NCBI RefSeq assembly: GCF_037949285.1
Contig: NZ_CP149926.1
Location: 372,001-436,000 of the forward strand
Origin: Thioclava sp. GXIMD4216
GTDB taxonomy: Bacteria > Pseudomonadota > Alphaproteobacteria > Rhodobacterales > Rhodobacteraceae
Length of the DNA: 64,000 nucleotides
Direction of reading: 5' to 3'
The position numbers and the translations under genes are program-made. The notes under the pieces are model-generated. The model ran no database searches. It was not told where the DNA came from and worked only from the letters and a program-made list of their open reading frames with translations. Below are positions 26,793 through 35,410 of the stretch, in pieces (within the stretch, counting starts at the first letter, position 1; every line of letters starts with the position of its first letter).

Positions 26793-27176
26793 ATGGAAAG
26801 AATTTCGTCTGGCTCCCCTTGGGAGCAAAAGGTCGGCTACTCACGCGCGGTCATCAAACGGGGGATAGTCTTTGTTTCTGCAACCGCCGCTTCGGGTCCG
26901 GATGGCCAGATTATCGGCAAAGGCGACGCCTATTTGCAGGCGCGCACTATTCTCTACTCTGTCGAGAAAGTATTAATCGAGGCGGGTTCCAAGCTTGAAG
27001 ATGTCGTGCAAAGTCGGATCTATTTGACTGATATCGCGCTCTTTGAAGATGTCGCGCGCGCTCATGGTGAGGTGTTCTCGGAAATCCGCCCCGCGCTGAG
27101 CTTGCTGCATGTCAAGCCTTTCGTGAGCCAAGACATACTGGTGGAAATCGAAATCACTGCGATGAAGGACGCCTGA
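26793..27176 (+). CDS. RidA-family protein (YjgF/YER057c/UK114)
   Basis: The 127-aa protein shows SPWEQKVGYSRAVIKRGIVF near the N-terminus, GDAYLQARTILYSVEKVLIE in the middle and RPALSLLHVKPFVSQDILVE at the end, as in RidA-like enamine/imine deaminases that trim reactive intermediates. The canonical RidA Arg that binds the carboxylate is replaced by a different context (RIYLTD is kept but the RxxxxV motif is changed), so it may be a divergent subfamily member. It opens a three-gene unit and has a strong AAAGGAG site. The MFS gene follows after 6 bases. Confidence 0.8.
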   Translation: MERISSGSPWEQKVGYSRAVIKRGIVFVSATAASGPDGQIIGKGDAYLQARTILYSVEKVLIEAGSKLEDVVQSRIYLTDIALFEDVARAHGEVFSEIRPALSLLHVKPFVSQDILVEIEITAMKDA

Positions 27177-27182
27177 TCTGTC

Positions 27183-28382
27183 ATGTCCGATCCCGTTGTT
27201 TTAACGCGCCCCCAGATCTGGCTGCTAACCACCGTTGCCGGTGTGGCGATTGCGGGCAATTTCAGTTTGCAACCGCTTTTGCCCGCCGTCTGCACCAGCC
27301 TCGGGGTTCCGATCTCTGCGGCGGGTTGGATCGCAGCAGCCCCGTCGCTGGGATACGCAGCGGGGTTGCTTATCTTCGTCCCGATGGGGGACCGCTACGC
27401 CGCGAACAGGCTGATCGCATGGCAGCTTGCGGGGCTTGCGCTTTGCCTTGGCGCGGTGGCTTTAGCGCCCAACCTCGGAGTGCTCCTGCTGGCCTCTGCA
27501 TTAGGCGGGTCGTTGGCTAGCGCAGCGGCGCAATGCGCGGCATTCGGCGGCAGACTCGCCGGGATGCAGCGGGGCCGGGTCGTCGGTACGATCGCGATGG
27601 GGATTGCGCTTGGCATCTTGCTGGGGCGGGTCGTCGGCGGAGCACTTGGCGAGGCGCTAGGGTGGCGGGCAATGACTGCTCTTCTGGGGGCAGTTACTCT
27701 CATGATGGGCAGCTCTGTCGCACTCTGGGCGCCGCGGGTCCACGAGTCGGTCGGCGAGACGCGCGTCTTTGGCCTGCTCCGCGCCGTACCCTTGGCTTTT
27801 TGCGACGCTCCAGCCTTACGGCTTCTGGCTGTGGCGGGTGGAGCATGGTTTGCGATGTTTTCTGGGACTTGGGCGGTGCTTGCGCTTTATCTCGCAACGC
27901 CTGCCTTCGGCTTTGGGCCGATCGTTGCTGGCAGCTTCGGGTTGATCGGTGTGGCTGGGGCGTTGTCGTCGCAATTCGCGGGCAGGGCAAGCGACCAGTT
28001 CGGTCCGCGCGTTGTCATGCAACTCGCCCTAGGCGTCGCGATCATCGGGGTTGTATCGCTTGTGGTGTTCGGACATAGCTTATGGGGATTAGCTCTCGGT
28101 ATATTCCTTATAGATGTCGGTAGCTTTGCTGCGCAGGCCACCAATCAAGCACTGATTCTTGGTCTTACTCCGGGACGCGCGGGGCGCGATTACAGTGCCT
28201 ATATGGTGGTTTATTATGGTCTTGGCACGCTGGGGGCCGCCTGCGGACCTGTTCTTTTCGCTCATATCGGTTGGAGGGGGCTCTGCCTCTGGAGTCTGGC
28301 GCTATGCTTCGTGGCACTGATCTGCGCCAATTTCGGGGCGCGACGGGCAAGAGCCGATCCGCAGGCGATGGCCCCATCGTGA
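27183..28382 (+). CDS. MFS transporter
   Basis: The 399-aa protein has about 12 hydrophobic segments typical of the major facilitator superfamily. The loop-2 motif appears as GDRYAANRLIAWQ after the second segment, and a second-half counterpart as GRASDQFGPRVVMQ. It resembles drug-efflux or small-molecule exporters (DHA1-like, inner membrane). It lies between RidA and a TrmB-type regulator and probably exports or imports the compound that the regulator senses. The substrate is unknown. Confidence 0.88.
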   Translation: MSDPVVLTRPQIWLLTTVAGVAIAGNFSLQPLLPAVCTSLGVPISAAGWIAAAPSLGYAAGLLIFVPMGDRYAANRLIAWQLAGLALCLGAVALAPNLGVLLLASALGGSLASAAAQCAAFGGRLAGMQRGRVVGTIAMGIALGILLGRVVGGALGEALGWRAMTALLGAVTLMMGSSVALWAPRVHESVGETRVFGLLRAVPLAFCDAPALRLLAVAGGAWFAMFSGTWAVLALYLATPAFGFGPIVAGSFGLIGVAGALSSQFAGRASDQFGPRVVMQLALGVAIIGVVSLVVFGHSLWGLALGIFLIDVGSFAAQATNQALILGLTPGRAGRDYSAYMVVYYGLGTLGAACGPVLFAHIGWRGLCLWSLALCFVALICANFGARRARADPQAMAPS

Positions 28383-28430
28383 GGCGCCTCCACCTTGCAA
28401 ATTCCGCAAATTAATGAAGTATGGCGAGCT

Positions 28431-29243
28431 ATGAAAATGAGTGCTGACAATCCTCTTATTACCTCGCTCGGAGCGCTCGGCTTTTCGCAATATGAGGCGC
28501 GCGCCTATTGTGCTTTACTGGCTGGGGGCGCGATGAATGGCAACGAAGTGGCCAAGGCATCGGGCGTGCCCTCCCCCAAGATCTATGAGACGCTGGGACG
28601 GCTGATTGATAAAGGCGCTGCGTTGAGCGCACAGGAAGATCCAGTGCGCTATGCGGCGCGACCATGGGATGAGGTCTCGGAGGCGCTCAAGGCTAAACTC
28701 GATGAGGCAGCACAGACAGTGACCGACGGACTGGCTGCGCTCGAAGCCCCGAGTACGCCGGGCATGATTTGGTCACTTCCCGACCGTAGGGCGGTCTTGT
28801 CGATGTCCGAGCGGCTGATCGGGGCCGCAAAAGAGGTGATTTTCGCGGCTGTCTGGGATGAAGAAGTTGCCCTGCTTGGTCCAGTCTTCGAGGCGGCGGC
28901 CCAGCGTGGCTGTCGCGTTCATCTGGCGATTTATGGCACGGCACAGCTTGCGGGGCCAATGATTTATGACCTGACCGTATGCGGGGTTTCGGCGATGGAA
29001 CGAATGGCGGGTCGTCGCCTCATGACACTTGTGGCCGATGGACGCGACGCGCTAGTGGCTGAATTCCATCCCGGTGATAGCGTCGAGGCGGTCCGCACCG
29101 ATAGTTCAGTGATCGGGCTTCTGGCGACGGAATATGTCAAGGCCGATGTGCTCGGGCGTTTGCTGATCGATGAGATGGGCGAAGCCCGGTTCGAAGAAAT
29201 CCGCTATAAACCGGGCGATATCGACGCTCTTCTGCGCAGTTAA
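28431..29243 (+). CDS. TrmB-family transcriptional regulator
   Basis: The 270-aa protein begins with the TrmB winged helix (LGFSQYEARAYCALLAGG, then VPSPKIYETLGRLIDKG), followed by a C-terminal effector domain (SLPDRRAVLSMSERLIGAAK through FHPGDSVEAVRTDSSVIG). TrmB regulators are best known from Archaea but occur in bacteria as sugar or small-molecule sensors. The frame opens at a TTG at 28395; I prefer the ATG at 28431, and 28437 is also possible. It closes the ridA-MFS unit, whose palindrome at 26761 may be its binding site. Confidence 0.82.
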   Translation: MKMSADNPLITSLGALGFSQYEARAYCALLAGGAMNGNEVAKASGVPSPKIYETLGRLIDKGAALSAQEDPVRYAARPWDEVSEALKAKLDEAAQTVTDGLAALEAPSTPGMIWSLPDRRAVLSMSERLIGAAKEVIFAAVWDEEVALLGPVFEAAAQRGCRVHLAIYGTAQLAGPMIYDLTVCGVSAMERMAGRRLMTLVADGRDALVAEFHPGDSVEAVRTDSSVIGLLATEYVKADVLGRLLIDEMGEARFEEIRYKPGDIDALLRS

Positions 29244-29273
29244 GCCCCATGCTCGAGGTGCCGTGGCGACGTT

Positions 29274-30038
29274 TCAGGCGCCTCCAATGTTGCGCAAGGC
29301 GCGCTTGACGATCCTCGCTGTTTCTGGCGCAGGGCTCATATTCTCCCAGTCGCGACAGAGCGCACGTACCCAATCGGGGCGATCCTTGGCGGCATCGTTA
29401 AGCCAGTTTCCGACAGAATCCTGCACATACTTCGCCGGATCCGCACGCAGGGGTGCCAACAGGCGCAGAGCGCGCGCCGGATCTTCGCGCAGCGGCTTGA
29501 TATGGGAGCACCAGACGCCGCGGGGGCGGGTTGACTCACACGCAAAACGACGCAGCCGTGCCGAAGGATCTGTAACCCAAGGAGTCAGATAGCAGATCGC
29601 CGCGTCGATCTGCGCGGCAATTTCGGGGCGCAGCGCAAGCCAAGCCCATTCGCGCACGCCGAAATGCTCATCATCGGCCAGCGGGCGGATTACGTCCAGC
29701 TTGGTCGCCAGAACCATATCGTCGCGTGTGCCGAGTGCAAAACAGGCCCAGCCCCTCACCGTATCGGACGGATGATCGATTAGCCGCGTTGATGCATCCG
29801 CGCCCAGCTGATCGTGCAGGATCCGTGCCGCGAGCACCATGCGCCGCGTGATACCTTGTGTTTGTGCCGCGTCCATCTCATTGATCGATGATTGATCGAT
29901 CTCGGGGAAGCTGGCTTGCATCAGCCTGGCGAAGTCCACTGCGAGGCATTCTGTTAGGGTCGCGGCCTCGATCTCGCCCGCATTCAGCGCAGCGAGTCGC
30001 TCTGGCGCGATATCGCTCACTCGTTTAACTCCGCTCAC
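29274..30038 (-). CDS. AlkD-like DNA alkylation-repair protein (HEAT-like repeats)
   Basis: The 254-aa all-helical protein has repeated W-containing helical units (TVRGWACFALGTRDDMVLA, VREWAWLALRP, RLRRFACESTRPRGVWC). It ends with YVQDSVGNWLNDAAKDRPDW, characteristic of AlkD-family glycosylases, which wrap alkylated DNA in a superhelix of HEAT-like repeats. It acts in base-excision repair. It starts with GTG behind GGGAGAGAG. It is convergent with trmB and 62 bases downstream of glxA on the same strand. Confidence 0.82.
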   Translation of the reverse strand: MSGVKRVSDIAPERLAALNAGEIEAATLTECLAVDFARLMQASFPEIDQSSINEMDAAQTQGITRRMVLAARILHDQLGADASTRLIDHPSDTVRGWACFALGTRDDMVLATKLDVIRPLADDEHFGVREWAWLALRPEIAAQIDAAICYLTPWVTDPSARLRRFACESTRPRGVWCSHIKPLREDPARALRLLAPLRADPAKYVQDSVGNWLNDAAKDRPDWVRALCRDWENMSPAPETARIVKRALRNIGGA

Positions 30039-30100
30039 TTTCTCTCTCCCTCTGCGTTGAAATCATGTTTATGCTCGCGCACAAAACCTCACTGCGCAGA

Positions 30101-31036
30101 TTAATTGCACCTTTGTCGAGCCAACCACTGGCGTGGCGAGACGCCGAGCTCGGTCTTAAAGGCTGCGCGCAATGCATGGTCATCGGGAAAACCGCTTCGG
30201 ACCGCGATACCACTCAAACCGCGAATTCCCGCACACATCAATTCCTGCGCTCTCATCAACCGCAACCGTCGTATCCAATCCCCTAGACTGCCACCGGTTC
30301 GCGCCCGTATATGTCGGGTCAGGGTCCGTCTGCTCATACCCGCCCGAGCAGCAAGATCATCGAGTGACGGAGCCAAGGTTGGATCTGCTCGAATTTCATC
30401 AAGCAGATCTTCGATGCGCTTATCAGCCGACGTACCCGCTGCAGACCGCTCAATCAGTTGCGGTTGAGTCCCAAACCTCTGTGGTGCTACGACTAGGTGT
30501 CGTGCAATTCTATTCGCTTCGCCTGTGCCAGAAATGCGTGCAAGGAGATGAAGGCAGCAATCGATCCCTGAGGCGATTCCTGCGGACGTGACCACGCTTC
30601 CCTCGTCCACGAAAATTGCCTTCTTATCAACAGTGACATGCGGGAAACGCAAACTGAAAACCTCACATCGGGCCCAATGGGTGGTGGCGCGCCTTCCATC
30701 TAAGATCCCAGATTGCGCCAAACCAAACGCACCGAGACATAGCCCGACGACAATGGCTCCTCTGTCATGCGCAGCGCCAAGTTCGTCTAGGATCGAATTT
30801 GGAACCGCCTCTTCGTGATCTCGCCACCCAGGCAAAATTACGATGTCCGCTCCTCGCGCTTCCTTAAGCGAGCAGGGCGCCTCGATATTTAGACCTCCTG
30901 AGGCGGTGAACCGGGGTTCAGAAGAGCAAACATTTACGAGATGACCGCTCGTGAGAAAGGACTCTCCAAACACCGCCATCGGCGTGGAAAGCATGAAAGG
31001 GCTGATCCCATCATAGGCAATAATTGCGACCTTCAT
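30101..31036 (-). CDS. GlxA-type AraC-family regulator (DJ-1/PfpI domain plus AraC HTH)
   Basis: The 311-aa protein combines an N-terminal DJ-1/PfpI-like domain (VAIIAYDGISPFMLSTPMAV, then GADIVILPGWRDHEE and the elbow VVGLCLGAFGLAQSG) with a C-terminal AraC double HTH (LAARAGMSRRTLTRHIRART and GIAVRSGFPDDHALRAAFKT). This is the GlxA architecture. The frame is open further upstream, but the ATG at 31036 matches the family start. It is divergent from a cysteine-hydrolase gene, and the 97-base gap holds two inverted repeats, so it probably controls that gene and itself. Confidence 0.88.
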   Translation of the reverse strand: MKVAIIAYDGISPFMLSTPMAVFGESFLTSGHLVNVCSSEPRFTASGGLNIEAPCSLKEARGADIVILPGWRDHEEAVPNSILDELGAAHDRGAIVVGLCLGAFGLAQSGILDGRRATTHWARCEVFSLRFPHVTVDKKAIFVDEGSVVTSAGIASGIDCCLHLLARISGTGEANRIARHLVVAPQRFGTQPQLIERSAAGTSADKRIEDLLDEIRADPTLAPSLDDLAARAGMSRRTLTRHIRARTGGSLGDWIRRLRLMRAQELMCAGIRGLSGIAVRSGFPDDHALRAAFKTELGVSPRQWLARQRCN

Positions 31037-31037
31037 T

Positions 31038-31095
31038 GGCCCGATATATACGAAATATGCCCATCGGGCCACTGAAACTATATTCCATTTCAGTG
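31038..31095. promoter_or_regulatory. Divergent promoter region with two inverted repeats
   Basis: Two perfect 8-bp inverted repeats lie between glxA and the hydrolase gene. One is GGCCCGAT (31038-31045) with ATCGGGCC (31063-31070), 17-bp spacer. The other is CACTGAAA (31070-31077) with TTTCAGTG (31088-31095), 10-bp spacer. They abut each other and are candidate operator sites for the GlxA-type regulator. Confidence 0.5.
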
Positions 31096-31133
31096 TAATT
31101 TCTTTGAGCATATACCTCAAAGGAACCTTATTC

Positions 31134-31625
31134 ATGGCTAGAGCACTAATCGTCATCGACGTTCAAAAGGACTATTTCGAAGGTGGCAGCCTACCACTGT
31201 GGAACGTCAACGAAATCGAGCAACGTATTGCAGATACCATCAAGCGCTCACGTGATCGAGGTGACAAAATCATCCTAGTAAGGCATATTTCCAAATCTCC
31301 CTCAGGACTATTTGCACAAGGCTCCGTCGGCTCAGAAATCAGCCCCTTGATCCTGAGCGTTGCCGAGGACGCGCCCGTGGTCGTCAAACATGTTGCAGAT
31401 GCGTTTCAGGACACTGACTTGCTGTCTCACTTGGGGGAATGTGATGAACTTCTGCTTTGTGGGATGATGACACAGAATTGCGTAGCGTTCACCGCATTAT
31501 CACGTTCGGCCGATCGCTTCCGTATACTGGTGGCAAGTGAGCTATGCACAGCCCCCTCGGAGATCGTCCACAAAATTGCGTTGAACGCTTTGGCGTCAAA
31601 GGTCGAGCTTGTCGAGCAACCATGA
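31134..31625 (+). CDS. Isochorismatase-family cysteine hydrolase
   Basis: The 163-aa cytoplasmic enzyme has the catalytic Asp in ALIVIDVQKDYFEGG. The cysteine nucleophile is in LLCGMMTQNCV, with the cis-peptide region just before it, and the linking Lys is in PVVVKHVADAFQDTDL, so the triad is complete. Members cleave C-N bonds in nicotinamide, biuret, N-carbamoyl sarcosine or similar compounds; the substrate here is unknown. The ATG at 31134 is chosen with AAAGGAAC upstream. Regulation by the divergent GlxA-type regulator is likely. Confidence 0.85.
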   Translation: MARALIVIDVQKDYFEGGSLPLWNVNEIEQRIADTIKRSRDRGDKIILVRHISKSPSGLFAQGSVGSEISPLILSVAEDAPVVVKHVADAFQDTDLLSHLGECDELLLCGMMTQNCVAFTALSRSADRFRILVASELCTAPSEIVHKIALNALASKVELVEQP

Positions 31626-31726
31626 CATCTGCCTCCGCCAGGCAACACGAATTATACCTCTCTGACCGAGACTGAACTGATTGGGACAGCACCGCCCAAG
31701 CGGTGCTTCCGAAATATGCACAAAAG

Positions 31727-31930
31727 TTAGTGACGCTTGACCAAGCGGCGTCTTGAAATTGGCGGAGGCCGTTCGCGGAACTCAACCGCGCTGATGACCT
31801 CTGGCAAGCGGTTCTGGCCGTCGAGCTTTCGCCATTTCTTCTGCGCGGACATCATAAGCCTGAAAGCCGTAGAGCAAAGGTCGGCTTCGTCCGCATTGCT
31901 GACGTTTACAGCGGATGTGTCGCGCAGGTT
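31727..31930 (-). pseudogene. IS256-family transposase C-terminal remnant
   Basis: The minus strand ends with FRLMMSAQKKWRKLDGQNRL, then PEVISAVEFRE and a stop at 31727. This resembles the C-terminal end of IS256/mutator-type transposases. Upstream residues do not continue the family, so only the tail remains. Confidence 0.5.
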
Positions 31931-32053
31931 CGGCGCGACATAACACCCGTTGAGAGCCAAGGGCAGTTCCGAGCGGGCTTGATGATGTAACCGCCCCCCG
32001 ACGGCATCTCTGTGCCAAGGTGGGATCGCAACAATCCATTCTGGGAGGCGGTT

Positions 32054-32455
32054 ATGTCGGAGATTACCACTGTGGGACTCGATCTGGCGAAGAACGTGTT
32101 CAAAGTACACGGCGCTGATGCTCGTGGTCAGGTCATACTTAGAAAGAAGCTGTGACGTGCGCAGGTGTTGGATTTCTTTGCAACGCTTCAGCCTTGCGCT
32201 GTGGCGATGGAGGCTTGCGGAGGCGCGCATTTCTGGGGTCGGGAGTTGACCAAGTTCGGCCACGGCGTTCGGCTTATTCCGCCTGCCTACGTGAAGCCGT
32301 TCGTCAAGCGTTAGAAAAATGATGCGAACGATGCCGAGGCGATCTGCGAAGCAGCACAACGACCGAACATGCGCTTTGTCCCGATCAAAAGCGAGGAAAC
32401 ACAGGGCGCAGCCAGTGTCTTCCGCGTCCGCGAACTACTGATCCGTCAGCGGACC
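32054..32455 (+). pseudogene. IS110-family transposase remnant with two stop codons
   Basis: The frame reads MSEITTVGLDLAKNVFKVHG (catalytic first Asp region), then a TGA at 32152. It goes on with VAMEACGGAHFWGRELTKFG and PPAYVKPFVKR, a TAG at 32312, and KNDANDAEAICEAAQRP. It is then cut off near 32455, where the SDR gene (opposite strand) ends. It is a different IS110 copy from that at 17692, and it retains the N-terminal part which that copy lacks. Confidence 0.85.
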
Positions 32456-33282
32456 CAGCCGTCCGTCGAGCAGGTGACCGTTTCCCAATCGTCGATTTCC
32501 TGAAGCATCGCGTGCAGTCGGCTCTGCACGAGGCCGAGCGCGTCACTGCCAAGCAGGAGTTGCGGCGGGGGATTGTCCGACATCACAAGGTTGAGGACGG
32601 CTGCGGCCAGCTTGTCTGGGTCGCCCAGCTGCTTCCCGTCCTTCTGTTGCCGCGTCTGGCGGATCGGATCGAAAAGGGGGTCGTATTCGGCGATGGAGCG
32701 TTCGGTTCGAACCATGGAGCGCCCTGCCCAGTCGGTACGGAATGAACCGGGACAGAGAGCTGTCACATGGACGCCAAACGGCGCCATCTCGCTGCGCATG
32801 ACCTCGGAGATGCCTTGCAGAGCGAATTTGCTGCCGCAGTAATAGGCGATCCCGGGCATGGTGATTAGGCCGCCCATCGAGGTGACATTGAGGATGAAGC
32901 CTGCGCGCCGCTGGCGAAAGCGGGGCAGAAAGGCCTTGGCGACTGCCACGGCTCCGAAGACATTGACGTCAAACTGACGCCGCATCTCGGACAGAGGGGA
33001 TTCTTCCAGCACTCCCTCGTGCCCGTAGCCGGCATTGTTCACCAGAACATCCACCGGGCCGAAATCGGCCTCTGCCTGATCGACGATCCCGTCGATGCGA
33101 TCAAAATCCGTGACGTCGCAGAGCACCGTGTGAACGCCGGGCAGACGTTCGAGCAGCGATGTCCGCGCTGCATCAGAGCGAACCGTGCCGATGACTTTGT
33201 GTCCCGCCCCCGATGCCGCCTTGGCAATGGAAAAGCCGAACCCCGAATTGGCGCCGGTAATGAAGAAGGTCTTGCCTGACAT
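32446..33282 (-). CDS. Short-chain dehydrogenase/reductase (SDR)
   Basis: The 278-aa protein has the classical SDR cofactor motif FFITGANSGFGFSIAKAA (TGxxxGxG), NNAGYG, and the catalytic Ser in LNVTSMGGLITMPG with the YxxxK pair in AYYCGSKFALQG. The oxidoreductase substrate cannot be told. The C-terminus runs to 32446 and overlaps the edge of the IS110 remnant. The last residues (SIDDWE...CSTDGWVR) may therefore include IS-derived sequence. It is divergent from the AraC-family regulator at 33379. Confidence 0.88.
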   Translation of the reverse strand: MSGKTFFITGANSGFGFSIAKAASGAGHKVIGTVRSDAARTSLLERLPGVHTVLCDVTDFDRIDGIVDQAEADFGPVDVLVNNAGYGHEGVLEESPLSEMRRQFDVNVFGAVAVAKAFLPRFRQRRAGFILNVTSMGGLITMPGIAYYCGSKFALQGISEVMRSEMAPFGVHVTALCPGSFRTDWAGRSMVRTERSIAEYDPLFDPIRQTRQQKDGKQLGDPDKLAAAVLNLVMSDNPPPQLLLGSDALGLVQSRLHAMLQEIDDWETVTCSTDGWVR

Positions 33283-33378
33283 GATGAGGCCCTCGCTTGA
33301 GTGTTTTAGTGAATTGACAGATAGTCTTGATCGAATGCGCCAGTAACGGCATATCCTCTCTCAGAATTGTCCGATCCT

Positions 33379-34269
33379 ATGAAATGCGATGATCTTCCCT
33401 GTCAGGCGGACCGGCTCGCGCCCCTTGCGGGGTATAACCGCACGACACTGCCCGGCCTACGCATCCTGCGCTCCGAAACCGTTCTGGAGGACGTCCCGGT
33501 CCTTTATCGTCCCGGCGCAGTCTTCGTGCTGCAAGGGGCAAAGCAGGGGTTTCTGGACGGGAAAGTCTATCGCTACGATGCCGATCACTATCTTGCAGTG
33601 TCGGTCCCCGTGCCGTTCCGCATGGCGTCCCAAGCTGATCCCGAACACCCTCTGCTGGCGCTCTATCTCGAGTTCGACCTGCAGCTCGCCGCCGAAATCG
33701 CCATTGCGTTGGACGCCGTGCGAGAGACGGCGCCTGCGCGAGCCCGGAGCCTGATCTCGAGCCCGATGGAGCCGATAATGCGGGCGCTTTTGGGCAGGGT
33801 GCTCGCCGCACTTGCGGATCCCCAGGAAGGCGCGATCTTGGGCCGGGGACTGCTGCGGGAGCTGCATTACCGCGTGCTCGTCGGGCCGCAGGGCGATGCC
33901 CTGCGCGCAGCGCTGCGTCAGCGTGGCCCCGCCGGAAGGATTGTCGAGAGCTTGGGGCGCATAAGGGAGAACTTCACTTCAGTCCTCTCCGTGCCGGATC
34001 TGGCGGCTGCGGCGGGGATGAGCGTTCCATCCTACCACGCACATTTCAAGCAGCTGACGGGCACGTCGCCAGTCCGCTACATCAAGGCGATGCGCCTTCA
34101 CGAGGCACGTCTGATGATCGCGCGAAACCACGGCTCCGTTGCCAGTGTTGCGGCCGAGGTCGGCTATCAGAGCGCCTCCCAATTCAGCCGTGACTTCCGC
34201 AAGCACTTCGGGCGCAGCGCGATGGAAGAAGCCCGCTGGGTGATGTGGCACTTGGGCGAAGCGTCATGA
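33379..34269 (+). CDS. AraC-family regulator with AraC_N domain
   Basis: The 296-aa protein has the AraC-type N-terminal domain (LRILRSETVLEDVPVLYRPG, VFVLQGAKQGFLDGKVYRYD) that often binds small aldehydes or ketones. The C-terminal double HTH follows (VPDLAAAAGMSVPSYHAHFK and VAAEVGYQSASQFSRDFRKH). The ATG at 33379 is a choice; a TTG at 33367 is in frame, and neither has a strong ribosome-binding site. It is divergent from the SDR gene with about 95 bases between, a common regulator-target layout. Confidence 0.88.
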   Translation: MKCDDLPCQADRLAPLAGYNRTTLPGLRILRSETVLEDVPVLYRPGAVFVLQGAKQGFLDGKVYRYDADHYLAVSVPVPFRMASQADPEHPLLALYLEFDLQLAAEIAIALDAVRETAPARARSLISSPMEPIMRALLGRVLAALADPQEGAILGRGLLRELHYRVLVGPQGDALRAALRQRGPAGRIVESLGRIRENFTSVLSVPDLAAAAGMSVPSYHAHFKQLTGTSPVRYIKAMRLHEARLMIARNHGSVASVAAEVGYQSASQFSRDFRKHFGRSAMEEARWVMWHLGEAS

Positions 34270-34392
34270 TCGCGTGTACAGCTTCGGGCCTCTCCTTGCG
34301 CACATTCAGTGCAAACACTCAGTGTGAATGCCCCGTAAGGCAAATGTTGAGACGACAGGTTTGTCCGCGCTGCCGACCTCGGGGCCCAAGAC

Positions 34393-34447
34393 TATGCTGC
34401 GGCCTGCATGAATGGCTGGTCTGGTGAAGCTGCTCCGCAGCGAAGGC
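34393..34447 (+). repeat. Dispersed intergenic repeat, type I, degenerate copy
   Basis: TGCTGCGGCCTGCATGAATG, GCTGGTCTGGTGAAGCTGCT and CCGCAGCGAAGG follow the same order as the type I repeat at 45535-45620 (GCTGCATGGAGCCATGAATG, ACCGGTCTAGGGAAGCACCC, CGCAGCGATG). It lies in the 366-base gap between the AraC and MerR genes. That gap has no gene I can support. Confidence 0.55.
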
Positions 34448-34574
34448 GTCTTTGATGAGCGGCAGGAAAGGGCCGGACACGTCGATATCGTTGCGCGGCC
34501 CTCGAAAATGACCTGCCGCATTACCGCAAGTCCGCTCCGAGCCCATTCTACCAATCGCAATGTCAGAAAAAATC

Positions 34575-34605
34575 TTGACTTAGAGTGTGCTCAAACCCCT
34601 AGCCT
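34575..34605 (+). promoter_or_regulatory. MerR-type promoter with 19-bp spacer
   Basis: A -35 TTGACT (34575-34580) and a -10 TAGCCT (34600-34605) are separated by 19 bp. The spacer contains the partly symmetrical AGAGTGTGCTC. Over-long spacers with an internal dyad are the hallmark of promoters that MerR-family proteins untwist. It is about 30 bases upstream of the merR-type gene at 34636. Confidence 0.75.
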
Positions 34606-34635
34606 TGGATGCGTCTGGATGAGAATCAGAGTGCC

Positions 34636-34995
34636 ATGAAGATCAGCGAACTCGCAAAACGCACGGGGCTATCGGCTCATACGATCCGCTATTATGAGCG
34701 GATCGGGCTTTTACCTTTCGCTGATCGTGATGCTGGCGGACAGCGCGATTATGACGAAGCCATCCTCGTTTGGATTGGTTTTCTCAAACGCCTGAAAACC
34801 ACCGGTATGCCGATACGTGAAATGCTGCTCTATGCCGAACTTCGCGCGCAGGGGGATCAAACTGGACCTGAGCGGCGTGTGTTGTTGGAACAGCATCGCG
34901 AGCGGGTACGTGCGCATTTGGCTGAATTGGAAGACTCCCTTCTCGTCCTCGACATCAAAATCGACAGCTATGTCGAAGCCGAGAAAAGGACGTAA
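34636..34995 (+). CDS. MerR-family transcriptional regulator
   Basis: The 119-aa protein starts with the MerR winged helix (MKISELAKRTGLSAHTIRYY, then ERIGLLPFADRDAGGQRDYD). A dimerisation helix and a short tail with no metal-binding cysteines follow. It resembles the AdhR/NmlR-like group, which responds to aldehydes or electrophiles. The start at 34636 is the family N-terminus. It probably activates its own 19-bp-spacer promoter at 34575 and the decarboxylase gene 5 bases downstream. Confidence 0.9.
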   Translation: MKISELAKRTGLSAHTIRYYERIGLLPFADRDAGGQRDYDEAILVWIGFLKRLKTTGMPIREMLLYAELRAQGDQTGPERRVLLEQHRERVRAHLAELEDSLLVLDIKIDSYVEAEKRT

Positions 34996-34999
34996 AACC

Positions 35000-35410
35000 A
35001 TGACAATTCAAATCAAAGCCGAAGAAACCAGACTGGAGCGCGGGCAACGCGCTCTTGAAACCATCGACGGTCAAGCCGGACAGAACGTGATCGACGCGTT
35101 GGCCGATATCGCACCGGATTTCGCCACCTACCTGTTCGAATTCCCTTTCGGTGATATCTATTCCCGCCCAGGGCTTTCGCTGCGCGACCGGGAGGTTGCA
35201 ACCATCTCCGCGCTGGCCGCTATGGGAACTGCCCAGCCACAGCTCAAAGTGCATATAGAAGCGGGCCTGAATGTGGGGATTTCGCAAGAAGAGATCACCG
35301 AAATCCTGATGCAGATGGCGGTTTATGCTGGCTTTCCGGCCGCGTTGAACGGGCTGTTCGCGGCGAAAGAGGTGTTTGCCGCACGTGCACAGGCGGAGGG
35401 CCGGACATAA
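35000..35410 (+). CDS. Carboxymuconolactone decarboxylase-family protein
   Basis: The 136-aa helical protein carries the CMD-family core (GDIYSRPGLSLRDREVATIS, ALAAMGTAQPQLKVHIEAGL, VGISQEEITEILMQMAVYAG, FPAALNGLFAAKEVF). The CxxC of the AhpD-like peroxidase branch is absent, so a decarboxylase-type or purely structural role is more likely. It lies 5 bases after merR. Its stop codon overlaps the presumed start of the beta-propeller pseudogene. Confidence 0.88.
   Translation: MTIQIKAEETRLERGQRALETIDGQAGQNVIDALADIAPDFATYLFEFPFGDIYSRPGLSLRDREVATISALAAMGTAQPQLKVHIEAGLNVGISQEEITEILMQMAVYAGFPAALNGLFAAKEVFAARAQAEGRT

Noticed and set aside
31688..31707. Hairpin AGCACCGC/GCGGTGCT as a terminator of the cysteine-hydrolase gene
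   Set aside because: The stem is good, but there is no U-run and it lies beside an IS256 remnant, so it may be an IS end.
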